From assembly GCF_014651055.1 (NCBI RefSeq), contig NZ_BMWD01000011.1, positions 1 through 64,000 of the forward strand: a stretch of 64,000 nucleotides of DNA, read 5' to 3'. Numbering within the stretch: position 1 is the first letter of the stretch; every line of letters begins with the position of its first letter. The stretch is from Streptomyces fructofermentans (GTDB lineage Bacteria; Actinomycetota; Actinomycetes; Streptomycetales; Streptomycetaceae). Made by a program: the position numbers and the translations under genes. The notes beneath the pieces are model-generated. The model was not told the DNA's origin and did no database searches. It worked only from the letters and a program-made list of their open reading frames with translations. Positions 1 to 7,086 of this stretch are shown here, in pieces.

Positions 1-577
1 GGAACAACCGGCCGGAATAGGGCCGATCGTTCACAGCGTCCTCGCTGATGCGCCTGCCGGACAGTGCCCGGCAGGACTTTTTCAAAGGAACCTCCACCCA
101 CCACGATGTGGTGGACGGGGTATCAACATATCTGGCGTTGATTTTTGGCACGCTGTTGAGTTCTCAAGGAACGGACGCTTCCTTTGTACTCACCCTCTCG
201 GGCTTTCCTCCGGGCGCTTCCCTTCGGTCTTGCGTTTCCGACTCTATCAGACCGTTTCCGGCTCCGATTTCCTCGGTGCTTTCCAGGTTTCCGCTTTCGC
301 GTTTCCCTTTCCGGCGGTTCCGACTCTACCAGATCCTTTCGGGCCTGATTCCCAGTCAGTGGGGGTTGCCTTCACGGCTGTTGGGCCGTTCCGACGAGTG
401 AGACTTTAGCGGAATCCTCGCCCCCGAGCTAATCGGGGTCGCGCCCTTTCGAACGCGGATTCCTCATTTCGCAAACGCGCATGAAAACCGACCGACGACG
501 GATCGTCGATCAGTGTCTGCTTGTTGCGGAATGGCTGTCCGGGGACCAACCGAAGTCGGCGCTCACGTCGGACAACT
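1..577 (-). other. 5' leader of an rRNA operon (16S lies beyond the left edge)
   Basis: Read on the minus strand, this stretch holds the conserved actinobacterial pre-16S leader. It has the TTGAG-TT-CTCAA dyad at 154-165, then the block GCGTGCCAAAAATCAACGCC (about 133-152) and TATGTTGATACCCC (about 118-131), followed by a strong hairpin near 52-73 (TGCCGG/CCGGCA). Such blocks sit between the rrn promoters and the 16S gene and take part in antitermination and RNase III processing. No 16S sequence is visible, so the gene begins left of position 1. No protein gene is credible here. Further -10-like boxes on the minus strand, TAAAGT (408-403) and TAGAGT (328-323, 247-242), may belong to the extra tandem promoters usual in Streptomyces rrn operons, but their -35 boxes are poor. 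Confidence 0.85.
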
Positions 578-583
578 CGGAGA

Positions 584-612
584 ACACTACGTATCGGCGT
601 GGGACGTGTCAA
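584..612 (-). promoter_or_regulatory. rRNA operon promoter
   Basis: On the minus strand a perfect -35 box TTGACA (612-607) is followed after exactly 17 nt by the -10 box TAGTGT (589-584). This is the best sigma-70/HrdB-type promoter in the window. It points left into the rRNA leader, about 580 nt before the window edge. It lies back to back with the trpS leader transcript starting near 654. Confidence 0.8.
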
Positions 613-640
613 CCTCCGGCCGGGAGCCACCCGGGAGGCG

Positions 641-646
641 TACGCT
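641..646 (+). promoter_or_regulatory. -10 box of the trp leader transcript (leaderless)
   Basis: TACGCT lies 7 nt before the ATG of the leader peptide at 654, so transcription should start at or next to the A of the start codon. No convincing -35 box is visible. Confidence 0.6.
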
Positions 647-653
647 CGGTGCC

Positions 654-695
654 ATGACTACGCACGCGTGCACCCAGCTGTGGTGGGCCGCCTGA
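654..695 (+). CDS. Trp-Trp leader peptide (attenuator peptide of trpS)
   Basis: A 13-residue open frame MTTHACTQLWWAA ending in TGA. Two consecutive TGG codons (residues 10-11) sit just before the first arm of a set of alternative hairpins, the hallmark of ribosome-mediated attenuation by charged tRNA-Trp. Shortage of Trp-tRNA would stall a ribosome on the TGG pair. In S. coelicolor the auxiliary, indolmycin-resistant tryptophanyl-tRNA synthetase gene is controlled by such a leader, and this arrangement matches it. The mRNA is probably leaderless; GGAG at 633-636 is too far upstream to serve as a normal ribosome binding site. Confidence 0.88.
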   Translation: MTTHACTQLWWAA

Positions 696-746
696 CGGCG
701 GCCGTACATACGCGTGTACACGACGGCCGCCGCCTCGGCGGCCGTT
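687..746 (+). promoter_or_regulatory. Transcription attenuator of trpS (1:2, 2:3, 3:4 hairpins)
   Basis: Four arms are visible: arm 1 GGCCGCC (687-693), arm 2 GGCGGCCGT (697-705), arm 3 ACGGCCGCC (723-731) and arm 4 GGCGGCCGT (737-745). Arm 1 pairs with arm 2. Arm 2 pairs perfectly with arm 3 as antiterminator, with an inner GTACA/TGTAC extension at 704-708 and 715-719. Arm 3 pairs perfectly with arm 4, 9 bp with a GCCTC loop, as terminator. Arm 1 overlaps the last leader codons, so a ribosome stalled on the Trp codons would mask arm 1 and favour 2:3, giving read-through into trpS. A ribosome finishing at 695 would allow the 3:4 terminator. Confidence 0.88.
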
Positions 747-809
747 CTCGTATCTCCCTCCTGGAGACCCGGCCGGCCTCGGTGGCGGCCCCGACCAGGA
801 GGTAGAGGG

Positions 810-1808
810 ATGAAGAGGGTCTTCAGCGGGGTCAAGCCGACCGGGCATCTGACACTGGGGAACTACCTGGGTGCCATGCGGCGGTGGAGCACGGTCGACC
901 AGCACCGGGCCGACTCGCTGTTCTGCGTCGTCGACCTGCACGCGCTCACCGTGGAGCACGATCCCGGGCGGGTGCGCAGACTCAGTCACCAGGCGGCCAC
1001 GCTGCTGCTGGCCGCCGGACTCGATCCACAGGTGTGCACCGTCTTCGTCCAGAGCCATGTGGACGAGCACGCGCGGCTGTCGTACCTGCTGGAGTGCGTG
1101 GCCACCGACGGCGAGATGCGGCGGATGATCCAGTACAAGGAGAAGGCCTCGGCGGAACGGGACCGGGGCGGGTCGGTGCGGCTGTCCCTGCTGACCTATC
1201 CCGTACTGATGGCGGCCGACATCCTGGCGTACGGGACCGACGAGGTGCCGGTGGGGGACGACCAGGCGCAGCACGTGGAGCTGACCCGGGACCTGGCGGT
1301 GCGGTTCAACCAGCGGTACGGGCACACCTTCGTGGTGCCCCGCGCCACGCATCCGGAGGTGGCGGCCCGGGTCATGAACCTCCAGGAGCCGACGTCGAAG
1401 ATGGGGAAGTCCGACGACGTGGGGCCCGGGATCGTCTATCTGCTCGACGAACCCGCTGTGGTCCGGAAGAAGATCATGCGCGCGGTGACGGACAGCGGGC
1501 AGGACGTGGAGTACGACCGTGAGGCGCGGCCGGGCGTCTCGAACCTGCTGGAGATCCTCGCCGCCTGTGAGGGTGGGAACCCCGAGGCCCTGGCCGGTGT
1601 ATACGAGTCGTACGGATCTTTGAAGAAGGACACCGCCGAGGCCGTGGTGGAGCTCCTCCGACCCGTACAGCAGAGGCACAAGGAGTTGTGCGCGGATCCT
1701 GCGTACGTGGAAGGGGTGTTGCGGGACGGAGCGGCGAGGGCAAGGGAGATGGCGAGGCCGACCGTGGACGGGGCGTACCGGGCGATCGGGCTGCTGCCGC
1801 CCGCGTGA
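810..1808 (+). CDS. trpS: Tryptophanyl-tRNA synthetase (auxiliary, attenuated type)
   Basis: Cytosolic class I aminoacyl-tRNA synthetase that charges tRNA-Trp with tryptophan using ATP; 332 aa, usual bacterial length. The HIGH-type signature PTGHLTLGN is at residues 10-18 and the KMSKS equivalent is KMGKS at about 197-201. The start at 810 is set by AGGAGG (797-802) 7 nt upstream; a longer open frame from 714 would run through the attenuator and is rejected. It is the only gene behind the Trp leader. By analogy with S. coelicolor TrpRS1, this is probably an inducible second synthetase giving indolmycin tolerance; that role is inferred from the leader, not from resistance residues I could verify. 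Confidence 0.92.
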   Translation: MKRVFSGVKPTGHLTLGNYLGAMRRWSTVDQHRADSLFCVVDLHALTVEHDPGRVRRLSHQAATLLLAAGLDPQVCTVFVQSHVDEHARLSYLLECVATDGEMRRMIQYKEKASAERDRGGSVRLSLLTYPVLMAADILAYGTDEVPVGDDQAQHVELTRDLAVRFNQRYGHTFVVPRATHPEVAARVMNLQEPTSKMGKSDDVGPGIVYLLDEPAVVRKKIMRAVTDSGQDVEYDREARPGVSNLLEILAACEGGNPEALAGVYESYGSLKKDTAEAVVELLRPVQQRHKELCADPAYVEGVLRDGAARAREMARPTVDGAYRAIGLLPPA

Positions 1809-1820
1809 GGGGCGGGCGTT

Positions 1821-1843
1821 CCGGCGCCACACCGTGGCGCCGG
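1821..1843. terminator. Hairpin between convergent trpS and proC
   Basis: Perfect 10-bp stem CCGGCGCCAC / GTGGCGCCGG with a 3-nt loop, centred in the 41-bp gap between the two stop codons. No U tract, as is common in Streptomyces; it can serve both genes. Confidence 0.6.
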
Positions 1844-1849
1844 CCGGCG

Positions 1850-2659
1850 TCAGCTGTTGCCCGAGGCGAGTTCGCGGCTGCGGTCGCGGGCCGCTTCCAG
1901 GGCTGCGATGAGGGCAGCCCGTACGCCGTGGTTCTCGAGTTCGCGGATGGCGTTGATCGTGGTGCCCGCGGGGGAGGTGACGTTCTCCCGGAGCTTCACG
2001 GGGTGCTCGCCGCTGTCGCGGAGCATCACGGCGGCGCCGATCGCGGACTGGACGATGAGTTCGTGGGCCTTGTCGCGGGGCAGCCCGAGCAGGATGCCAG
2101 CGTCCGTCATGGCCTCGACCAGATAGAAGAAGTACGCCGGACCCGAGCCGGAGAGGGCGGTGCAGGCGTCCTGCTGGGACTCGGGGACGCGGAGCGTCTT
2201 GCCGACCGCGCCGAAGATCTCCTCGGCGTGGGCCAGGTGCTCGGCGGTGGCATGGCTGCCGGCGGAGATGACGGACATGGCCTCGTCGACGAGGGCCGGC
2301 GTGTTCGTCATGACGCGGACGACGGGGGTCCGCCGGGCCAGGCGCTCCTCGAAGAAGGAGGTGGGGATGCCCGCCGCGCCGCTGATGACCAGGCGGTCGG
2401 CGGGGATGTGCGGAGCCAGTTCGTCGAGGAGGGTGCCCATGTCCTGGGGCTTCACCGTGAGGATCAGGGTGTCGGCGCTCTTGGCCGCCTCGGCGTTGCC
2501 GACGGGTGTCACGCCGTGGCGCTCGTGCAGTTCCCTGGCGCGTTCGGGGCGGCGGGCCGTGACCAGCAGATCGGCGGGGGCCCAGCCGGCTCGGATCATT
2601 CCGCTGAGCAGGGCTTCGCCGATCTTGCCGGTGCCGAGCACTGCGACTTTCTGGGTCAT
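1850..2659 (-). CDS. proC: Pyrroline-5-carboxylate reductase
   Basis: Last step of proline synthesis: reduction of 1-pyrroline-5-carboxylate to L-proline with NAD(P)H, in the cytosol. 269 aa, normal size. The N-terminus carries a Rossmann fold with GTGKIG at residues 8-13. The C-terminal dimerisation part contains the family signature around ALSGSGPAY and the SPAGTT stretch near the end. The start at 2659 follows GGAGG on the minus strand; an upstream ATG at 2698 would add 13 unrelated residues. It stands alone, convergent with trpS, with a tandem-repeat-bearing spacer on its 5' side. Confidence 0.93.
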   Translation of the reverse strand: MTQKVAVLGTGKIGEALLSGMIRAGWAPADLLVTARRPERARELHERHGVTPVGNAEAAKSADTLILTVKPQDMGTLLDELAPHIPADRLVISGAAGIPTSFFEERLARRTPVVRVMTNTPALVDEAMSVISAGSHATAEHLAHAEEIFGAVGKTLRVPESQQDACTALSGSGPAYFFYLVEAMTDAGILLGLPRDKAHELIVQSAIGAAVMLRDSGEHPVKLRENVTSPAGTTINAIRELENHGVRAALIAALEAARDRSRELASGNS

Positions 2660-2772
2660 GTTCGGTTGCCCTCCGGGGGTGCGTCGTCCAGGAGCCATCC
2701 TCGCACCGGGGGCACGACGACGGGCCGCGTTGTCCGGTGGGCGGGACGGGATGGTGGACCGGGCCGTCCGGG

Positions 2773-2824
2773 TCGGGCTGTCCGGTCGGGCTGTCCGGTC
2801 GGGCTGTCCGGTCGGGCTGTCCGG
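2773..2824. repeat. 13-bp tandem repeat, 4 copies
   Basis: TCGGGCTGTCCGG is repeated with an exact period of 13 at 2773, 2786, 2799 and 2812. It lies in the spacer between the proC start and the end of the ABC permease gene. Its purpose is unknown; it is probably a slippage-prone minisatellite. Confidence 0.85.
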
Positions 2825-2853
2825 ACGGGGCCGCCGTCCGGAGCGGGCGTCCG

Positions 2854-3651
2854 TCAGGTGGTGCGGCGGCGGAGGGTCGCCGCGCCGAGGGTGAGGACGA
2901 GCAGGGCGCAGGCCGCGACGATCAGCGCGTCACGGATGAACTGGGCCGTGACGTCGGTGTGCACGAGCACTTCGTTCATGCCGTCGACCGCGTACGACAT
3001 CGGGAGGACGTTGGAGATGCCTTCGAGGACGGGGTGCATGTTCGGGCGCGGGGTGAACAGGCCGCACAGCAGGAGCTGGGGAAAGATCACGGCCGGCATG
3101 AACTGGACGGCCTGGAACTCCGAGGAGGCGAAGGCCGAGACGAACAGTCCCAGAGCGGTGCCCAGCAGGGCGTCGAGCAGCGCCACGAGCAGCAGGAGCC
3201 ACGCCGAGCCCGTGACGTCGAGGCCGAGGAACCAGACGGCGAGACCCGTGGCGAGGACCGACTGGACGATCGCGAGCGCGCCGAAGGCGAGGGCGTAGCC
3301 GGCGATCAGGTCCCCCTTGCCGAGAGGCATGGCGAGGAGGCGTTCCAGGGTGCCCGAGGTGCGTTCGCGCAGGGTCGCGATCGAGGTCACCAGGAACATC
3401 GTGATCAACGGGAAGATGCCGAGCAGCGAGGCGCCGATGGAGTCGAAGGTGCGCGGGCTGCCGTCGAAGACGTAGCGGAGCAGCAGGAGCATCACGCACG
3501 GGATCAGGATCATCAGCGCGATGGTGCGCGGGTCGTGGCGGAGCTGGCGCAGGACCCGGCTCGCGGTGGCCGTGGTCCGGGCGGGGCTGAGCGCCCTCGG
3601 CCTCGGGGGCGCGACCGGGCTCGTACGCGCGGTGGTGGCGGTGGTGCTCAT
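2854..3651 (-). CDS. ABC-2 type exporter, membrane subunit
   Basis: Membrane half of an ABC exporter (ABC2_membrane family), 265 aa, with about six hydrophobic segments. The first (residues about 45-62) follows a basic cytoplasmic N-terminus. The family signature region around LRERTSGTLERLLAMP lies in the middle, the usual cytoplasmic loop that contacts the ATPase. The ATG at 3651 overlaps the stop of the ATPase gene by 4 bp (ATGA), so the two are translationally coupled. The substrate cannot be told from sequence; relatives export drugs, antibiotics or lipids. Confidence 0.88.
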   Translation of the reverse strand: MSTTATTARTSPVAPPRPRALSPARTTATASRVLRQLRHDPRTIALMILIPCVMLLLLRYVFDGSPRTFDSIGASLLGIFPLITMFLVTSIATLRERTSGTLERLLAMPLGKGDLIAGYALAFGALAIVQSVLATGLAVWFLGLDVTGSAWLLLLVALLDALLGTALGLFVSAFASSEFQAVQFMPAVIFPQLLLCGLFTPRPNMHPVLEGISNVLPMSYAVDGMNEVLVHTDVTAQFIRDALIVAACALLVLTLGAATLRRRTT

Positions 3652-4466
3652 CGGACGGACTCCTTGCGTGACTGGTCCCCGGCCGCGATCGCCTCGTCGA
3701 CCAGGTGGAGGAAGGCGGCTTCGACGGTCTCCGAGGCGGTCTGCTCGCGCAGGGCGTCCGGGGTGTCGTCGGCGAGGATCTCGCCCTCGCGCATCAGGAG
3801 CAGGCGGTGGCAGCGCTCGGCCTCGTCCATCACGTGGGAGGAGACGAGGAGCGTGGCGCCGCGTTCGGCGGCGATGGTGTGGAAGAGGTTCCACAGGTCG
3901 CGGCGGAGTACGGGGTCGAGCCCGACCGTTGGTTCGTCGAGGACGAGCAGTTCGGGGGTGCCGAGGAGGGCCACGGCGAGCGAGACGCGGCTGCGCTGGC
4001 CGCCGGAGAGGTTGCCGGCGAGGGCGTCGGCGCGGGAGCCGAGGTCGACGTCGGCGATCGCGCGGGTGACCGCTTCGCGGCGGCGGTCCGCGGCGGAGCG
4101 GCCGGGGTCGAGGATCGCCGCGAAGTAGTCCAGGTTCTGGCGGACGCTGAGGTCGTCGTAGACGGAGGGCGCCTGGGTGACGTAGCCGATGCGGGAGCGG
4201 AGGGTGGCGTGTCCCGCGGGGAGTCCGAGGACGTCGAGGGTGCCGGTGACCTTCGCCTGGGTGCCGACGATCGACCGCATAAGGGTCGACTTGCCGCACC
4301 CCGACGGGCCGAGCAGGCCGGTGATCCGGCCGCGGGGGACGTCGAAGCCGAGTCCTCGCAGGACGGGGCGGGTGCCGCGGACGACGGTGAGTCCGTCGGC
4401 GTGCACGGCCGGTGCGTCAGGGGTCCGCTGCGGGGTTTCGGACGGACCCGGAGAGTAATTCATCAT
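3648..4466 (-). CDS. ABC transporter ATP-binding subunit
   Basis: ATPase partner of the ABC-2 permease, about 272 aa. Walker A is GPSGCGKST near residue 52, the ABC signature is LSGGQRSR, Walker B is LLVLDEPTVGLDP, and the H-loop lies in SSHVMDE. The best start is one of two adjacent ATGs at 4466 and 4463, because a promoter -10 box ends 7 nt before 4466; an open frame extending to 4688 is only GC-rich read-through. The mRNA is probably leaderless, and an 18-bp palindrome covers the start codons. Substrate unknown; such exporter pairs are often induced by the compound they remove. Confidence 0.9.
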   Translation of the reverse strand: MMNYSPGPSETPQRTPDAPAVHADGLTVVRGTRPVLRGLGFDVPRGRITGLLGPSGCGKSTLMRSIVGTQAKVTGTLDVLGLPAGHATLRSRIGYVTQAPSVYDDLSVRQNLDYFAAILDPGRSAADRRREAVTRAIADVDLGSRADALAGNLSGGQRSRVSLAVALLGTPELLVLDEPTVGLDPVLRRDLWNLFHTIAAERGATLLVSSHVMDEAERCHRLLLMREGEILADDTPDALREQTASETVEAAFLHLVDEAIAAGDQSRKESVR

Positions 4467-4502
4467 GTGATGAATAATGCTCCTGTGAGGTGGGGTCGTC
4501 AA
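4458..4502 (-). promoter_or_regulatory. Promoter and palindromic operator of the ABC exporter
   Basis: Minus strand: -35 TTGACG (4502-4497), 17-nt spacer, -10 CATTAT (4479-4474), predicted start near 4467, which is the first base of the leaderless start codon. The sequence ATTCATCA-TG-TGATGAAT (4458-4475) is a perfect 8+8 inverted repeat that begins inside the -10 box and covers the +1 and both ATGs. A repressor bound here would block initiation. No regulator gene lies next to it. Confidence 0.72.
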
Positions 4503-5001
4503 GCCTGTTCGCGTTGCCACGACGGTCGTGATTACGGCGGGATGGGCAGCGGGTGGCGGGCAGCGGTGGGCGCCGCGGCGGGATGCGGCGGGCGCTGCGC
4601 GGGATGCCGTGGAGTGCGGTGGGGCGAGCGTTCCGGAGTGCCGGGCGCCGGATTGCCGGGCGTCGTGATGCCCGGCCTCGGGCGTCACCCCTCGGGCCTC
4701 TCATCTCACCCCTCGCGGCTCGGGCGTACGGGACTCACCGGGGGCGGGATGTACGGGCGCACTCGGGCCCGTGACTTGCGGGCGCGCTCTCCGGCCCCTG
4801 ACTTGCGGGCGCGCTCGGGCGTACGGCCGGGGCGGGGCCGTGGTGGCAGCGGGGCGGGGCGGGCGCGGCGAGGGGCAGCCGCGCATGCGGGCGCCCGGAC
4901 CGGACGGAGGGCGGGGGCGGGGGCGGGGCGCCGACACCGGGCGGCCGGACGGCGGCGCGGTGTGTCCTTCGCAGGGGGCGAGGGGGCCTCGGAGCCCCGG
5001 G
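4503..5001. other. Gene-free spacer
   Basis: About 500 bp of very GC-rich sequence without a credible gene; the open frames have no conserved motif or codon-position signal. It contains an 18-bp direct repeat TGACTTGCGGGCGCGCTC at 4772-4789 and 4799-4816. Confidence 0.5.
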
Positions 5002-5028
5002 CCCCGGGGGACGCGCGAGGTCCCGGGG
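5002..5028 (-). terminator. Possible terminator of the methyltransferase gene
   Basis: CCCCGGGGGAC / GTCCCGGGG can form a 9-bp stem with a one-base bulge just after the stop codon at 5035. No U tract. Confidence 0.4.
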
Positions 5029-5034
5029 CCGGGG

Positions 5035-5820
5035 TCAGGGGCGGAGCAGCACGAGGAGGTCGGCGTCGTAGGTCTCCTCGACCATCCCGTCGGGGAACAC
5101 CTCCAGCAGGTGTCCGCGCTCCTCGGACAGGAAGGACGCCGTGCCCTCCTCCCCGTGGACGAGGAAGATCGAGTGGCTGCCGATGTTCGCGAGGTGGGTG
5201 TCCAGGGAGACGGTGCGGCTCCAGCGGACACTGCGCGCCACGACCTCCGGGACGACGCCCGCGTCGGTGAGGGCGACGGCCGCGCGCTGCGTGGCGCCGC
5301 CCTTCCTGCCGACGGCGTCGCCGCCGAAGTACCGGGCGACGCGGGCTTCCTGCCGGGCGATCCAGGGGATGTCGAGGGCGTCCATGTTCCACCAGAGGGC
5401 GAGCGCTCCGCCCGGGCGCAGGACCCGCATCGCCTCCGGGACCGCGCGGGCGGGGTCGGTCCAGTGCCAGGCCTGTGCGTACGTCACGAAGTCGGCGGTG
5501 GAGTCGGCGAACGGCAGGGCGTTGCCGTCGCCGCGCACGAGCGGGGTGTGCGGCAGCGCGGTGCGGAACTGCCGCGCCATGCCGTCGCCGGGCTCGACCG
5601 CCACGACGTGGGCGCCCCGGTCGCGCAGGAGGGCGGTGGCCATTCCGGTGCCGGCTCCCACGTCGATCGCCCGGGCTCCGACGAGCGGGCGGCCCGCCGT
5701 CTCCTCCAGCGCGTCGAGGAGTGCCGGCGGATAGGAGGGGCGGTTGGCGGCGTACTGGGCCGCCGCCGCGTTGAAGGAGTGTGCCCGGACCTGGTGACGC
5801 GTGCGGGAGGAGGCGGTCAT
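5035..5820 (-). CDS. Class I SAM-dependent methyltransferase
   Basis: 261 aa, Methyltransf_11/25-like fold. Motif I is IDVGAGTGMAT near residues 49-59, followed by the acidic VAVEPG at the end of strand 2, DGNALPF and FVTYAQAWHWTD, then the LRPGGALALWW signature. It belongs to the broad group of UbiE/trans-aconitate-type methyltransferases whose substrate is usually not predictable. It is a single gene with 136 bp to the next upstream gene; the minus strand shows CACCAT 6 nt before the ATG, so it may be leaderless. I cannot name the substrate. Confidence 0.85.
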   Translation of the reverse strand: MTASSRTRHQVRAHSFNAAAAQYAANRPSYPPALLDALEETAGRPLVGARAIDVGAGTGMATALLRDRGAHVVAVEPGDGMARQFRTALPHTPLVRGDGNALPFADSTADFVTYAQAWHWTDPARAVPEAMRVLRPGGALALWWNMDALDIPWIARQEARVARYFGGDAVGRKGGATQRAAVALTDAGVVPEVVARSVRWSRTVSLDTHLANIGSHSIFLVHGEEGTASFLSEERGHLLEVFPDGMVEETYDADLLVLLRP

Positions 5821-5956
5821 ACGGCCATGGTGGCCGGGGCGGGGCGGGGAGCGACAGGGGGCACCGGGGATCGGGCCCGGTGCCCGGGTGTCGAGAGGTG
5901 CCCGGCCGGTGGATCGGCCGGAAGGGCCCGGCGCCGTCGCCGGACTGGAGGACGGC

Positions 5957-6439
5957 TCAGCGGGAGCGCTTGCGGGACGGGTTGCCCGTACGGCGTGAGG
6001 TGCGGCGCGTGTACTGCTCGCGGGCCGTCTCGAACTCCTGGCGGCGCAGCTTCTCGCCGGGGGCCTCGGTGAGGGAGCGGAAGAAGTACGCGAGGAGGGC
6101 GCCGATGAAGCCGATCGTCAGCAGGCCCCGCAGGGAGGCCTGGGTCTCGGGGTCGGGGCGGCTGCCGAAGCCCTCCCAGGTGCGGCGGAAGGCGATCGCG
6201 CTGCACACCGCGAACATCACGACGACGAGCAGGCTGACGAAGCCGCCCACGGCCGCGATCTCCAGGCCCTCGTAGCCGAAGCGCAGGACCAGGCAGCTCG
6301 CGGCGGCGGCCGCGAGCGAGCCCACGGCGACGCCCACGCGGCGGGCCGCGTAGCCGTTGTCGTGGTTCACCCAGGTCGTCCCGAAGAAGCGGATCGGTTC
6401 GGGGCGGGGGCCTGCGGGGGTACCGGTCTCTTCGCTCAC
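5957..6439 (-). CDS. Conserved small membrane protein, function unknown
   Basis: 160 aa with four hydrophobic segments in two pairs: about residues 36-52 and 58-80, a soluble stretch, then about 106-120. The C-terminus is strongly basic (RRTSRRTGNPSRKRSR) and should lie in the cytosol. The GTG at 6439 is preferred because a -10-like box GATAAT (6451-6446) lies 6 nt before it, giving a leaderless mRNA; longer reading into 6631 is low-complexity. It resembles streptomycete EamA-unrelated integral membrane proteins of unknown role that I cannot assign further. Confidence 0.75.
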   Translation of the reverse strand: MSEETGTPAGPRPEPIRFFGTTWVNHDNGYAARRVGVAVGSLAAAAASCLVLRFGYEGLEIAAVGGFVSLLVVVMFAVCSAIAFRRTWEGFGSRPDPETQASLRGLLTIGFIGALLAYFFRSLTEAPGEKLRRQEFETAREQYTRRTSRRTGNPSRKRSR

Positions 6440-6541
6440 GGCTCGATTATCACCCCGGACGGCGCGGGCACGAAGAGTCGCGGGCCCGCCGGCCGTCCGG
6501 CCCACCGTCGGCGGGCCCGCCGACCGGCGGCCTGCCGAGTC

Positions 6542-6565
6542 GTCCGCCACCGGGCGGTGGCGGAC
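6542..6565. terminator. Hairpin after the SH3-domain gene
   Basis: Perfect 10-bp stem GTCCGCCACC / GGTGGCGGAC with GGGC loop, 35 bp past the stop codon at 6600 on the minus strand. Confidence 0.6.
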
Positions 6566-6599
6566 GGTGGCGGACGGACGGGTCCGAGCGGGTCGGGGG

Positions 6600-6941
6600 T
6601 CAGGTGCAGCGGGCCGCCACATAGCCGTCACTGCCCGTGTTCACGTACGCGTCCGAGACGTACTGCCCGTTGGCGATGTTGTCCCAGAGGTTGGTCGTGC
6701 CGTAGGTGCCGGTCACCCACTCGCCGGGCTTCTGGCAGTTGATCGGCACGCGGGAGCCGAGCGGCAGCACCTTGACCAGCGCGTACTGCGTGCCGGGTCC
6801 GCTGCGGACCTTCAGCCGGACCCCCGGGGCCACCGGGTAGCGGACAGCGAGGGCCTCCGCGCTCCCGGCCTCCGCCGCCTCCCCGGCCGCCTCGTGCTCC
6901 GCGACGTCCTCGACCGTGTTCGTTCCGTCCCCAACAGCCAT
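6600..6941 (-). CDS. Small bacterial SH3-domain protein
   Basis: 113 aa. Residues about 45-113 form a bacterial SH3 (SH3b) domain: LKVRSGPGTQYALVKVL is the typical first strand-loop-strand, and GEWVTG/DAYV follow. The two cysteines (CQKPG and the C-terminal ARCT) could form a disulphide. The N-terminal 40 residues are Ala/Glu-rich and there is no signal peptide, unusual for a domain that often binds peptidoglycan. The ATG at 6941 follows GGGGGAG by about 7 nt; an ATG at 6968 lacks a ribosome binding site. It is divergent from the Ser/Thr kinase gene (146-bp gap). Confidence 0.78.
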   Translation of the reverse strand: MAVGDGTNTVEDVAEHEAAGEAAEAGSAEALAVRYPVAPGVRLKVRSGPGTQYALVKVLPLGSRVPINCQKPGEWVTGTYGTTNLWDNIANGQYVSDAYVNTGSDGYVAARCT

Positions 6942-7086
6942 TCGGATCTCCCCCGTTGAAGTCTTCATGTCCTGTGCGCGTCTTTCCCACGCGACTCGCG
7001 AAGGCTAGCAAGCACGTCCGACATCGCACGCACCATCGACTAGGCTCCGTGCGTCGCGCTCGCGGACACAGACACGGGGGTGGGCC

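Noticed and set aside
1-401. A 117-codon plus-strand open frame at the left edge
   Set aside because: The DNA is the conserved rRNA leader read in the opposite direction.
4705-5231. Minus-strand open frames over the ABC-methyltransferase spacer
   Set aside because: Extremely Arg/Pro/Gly-rich, no start signal, overlap a real gene in another frame.
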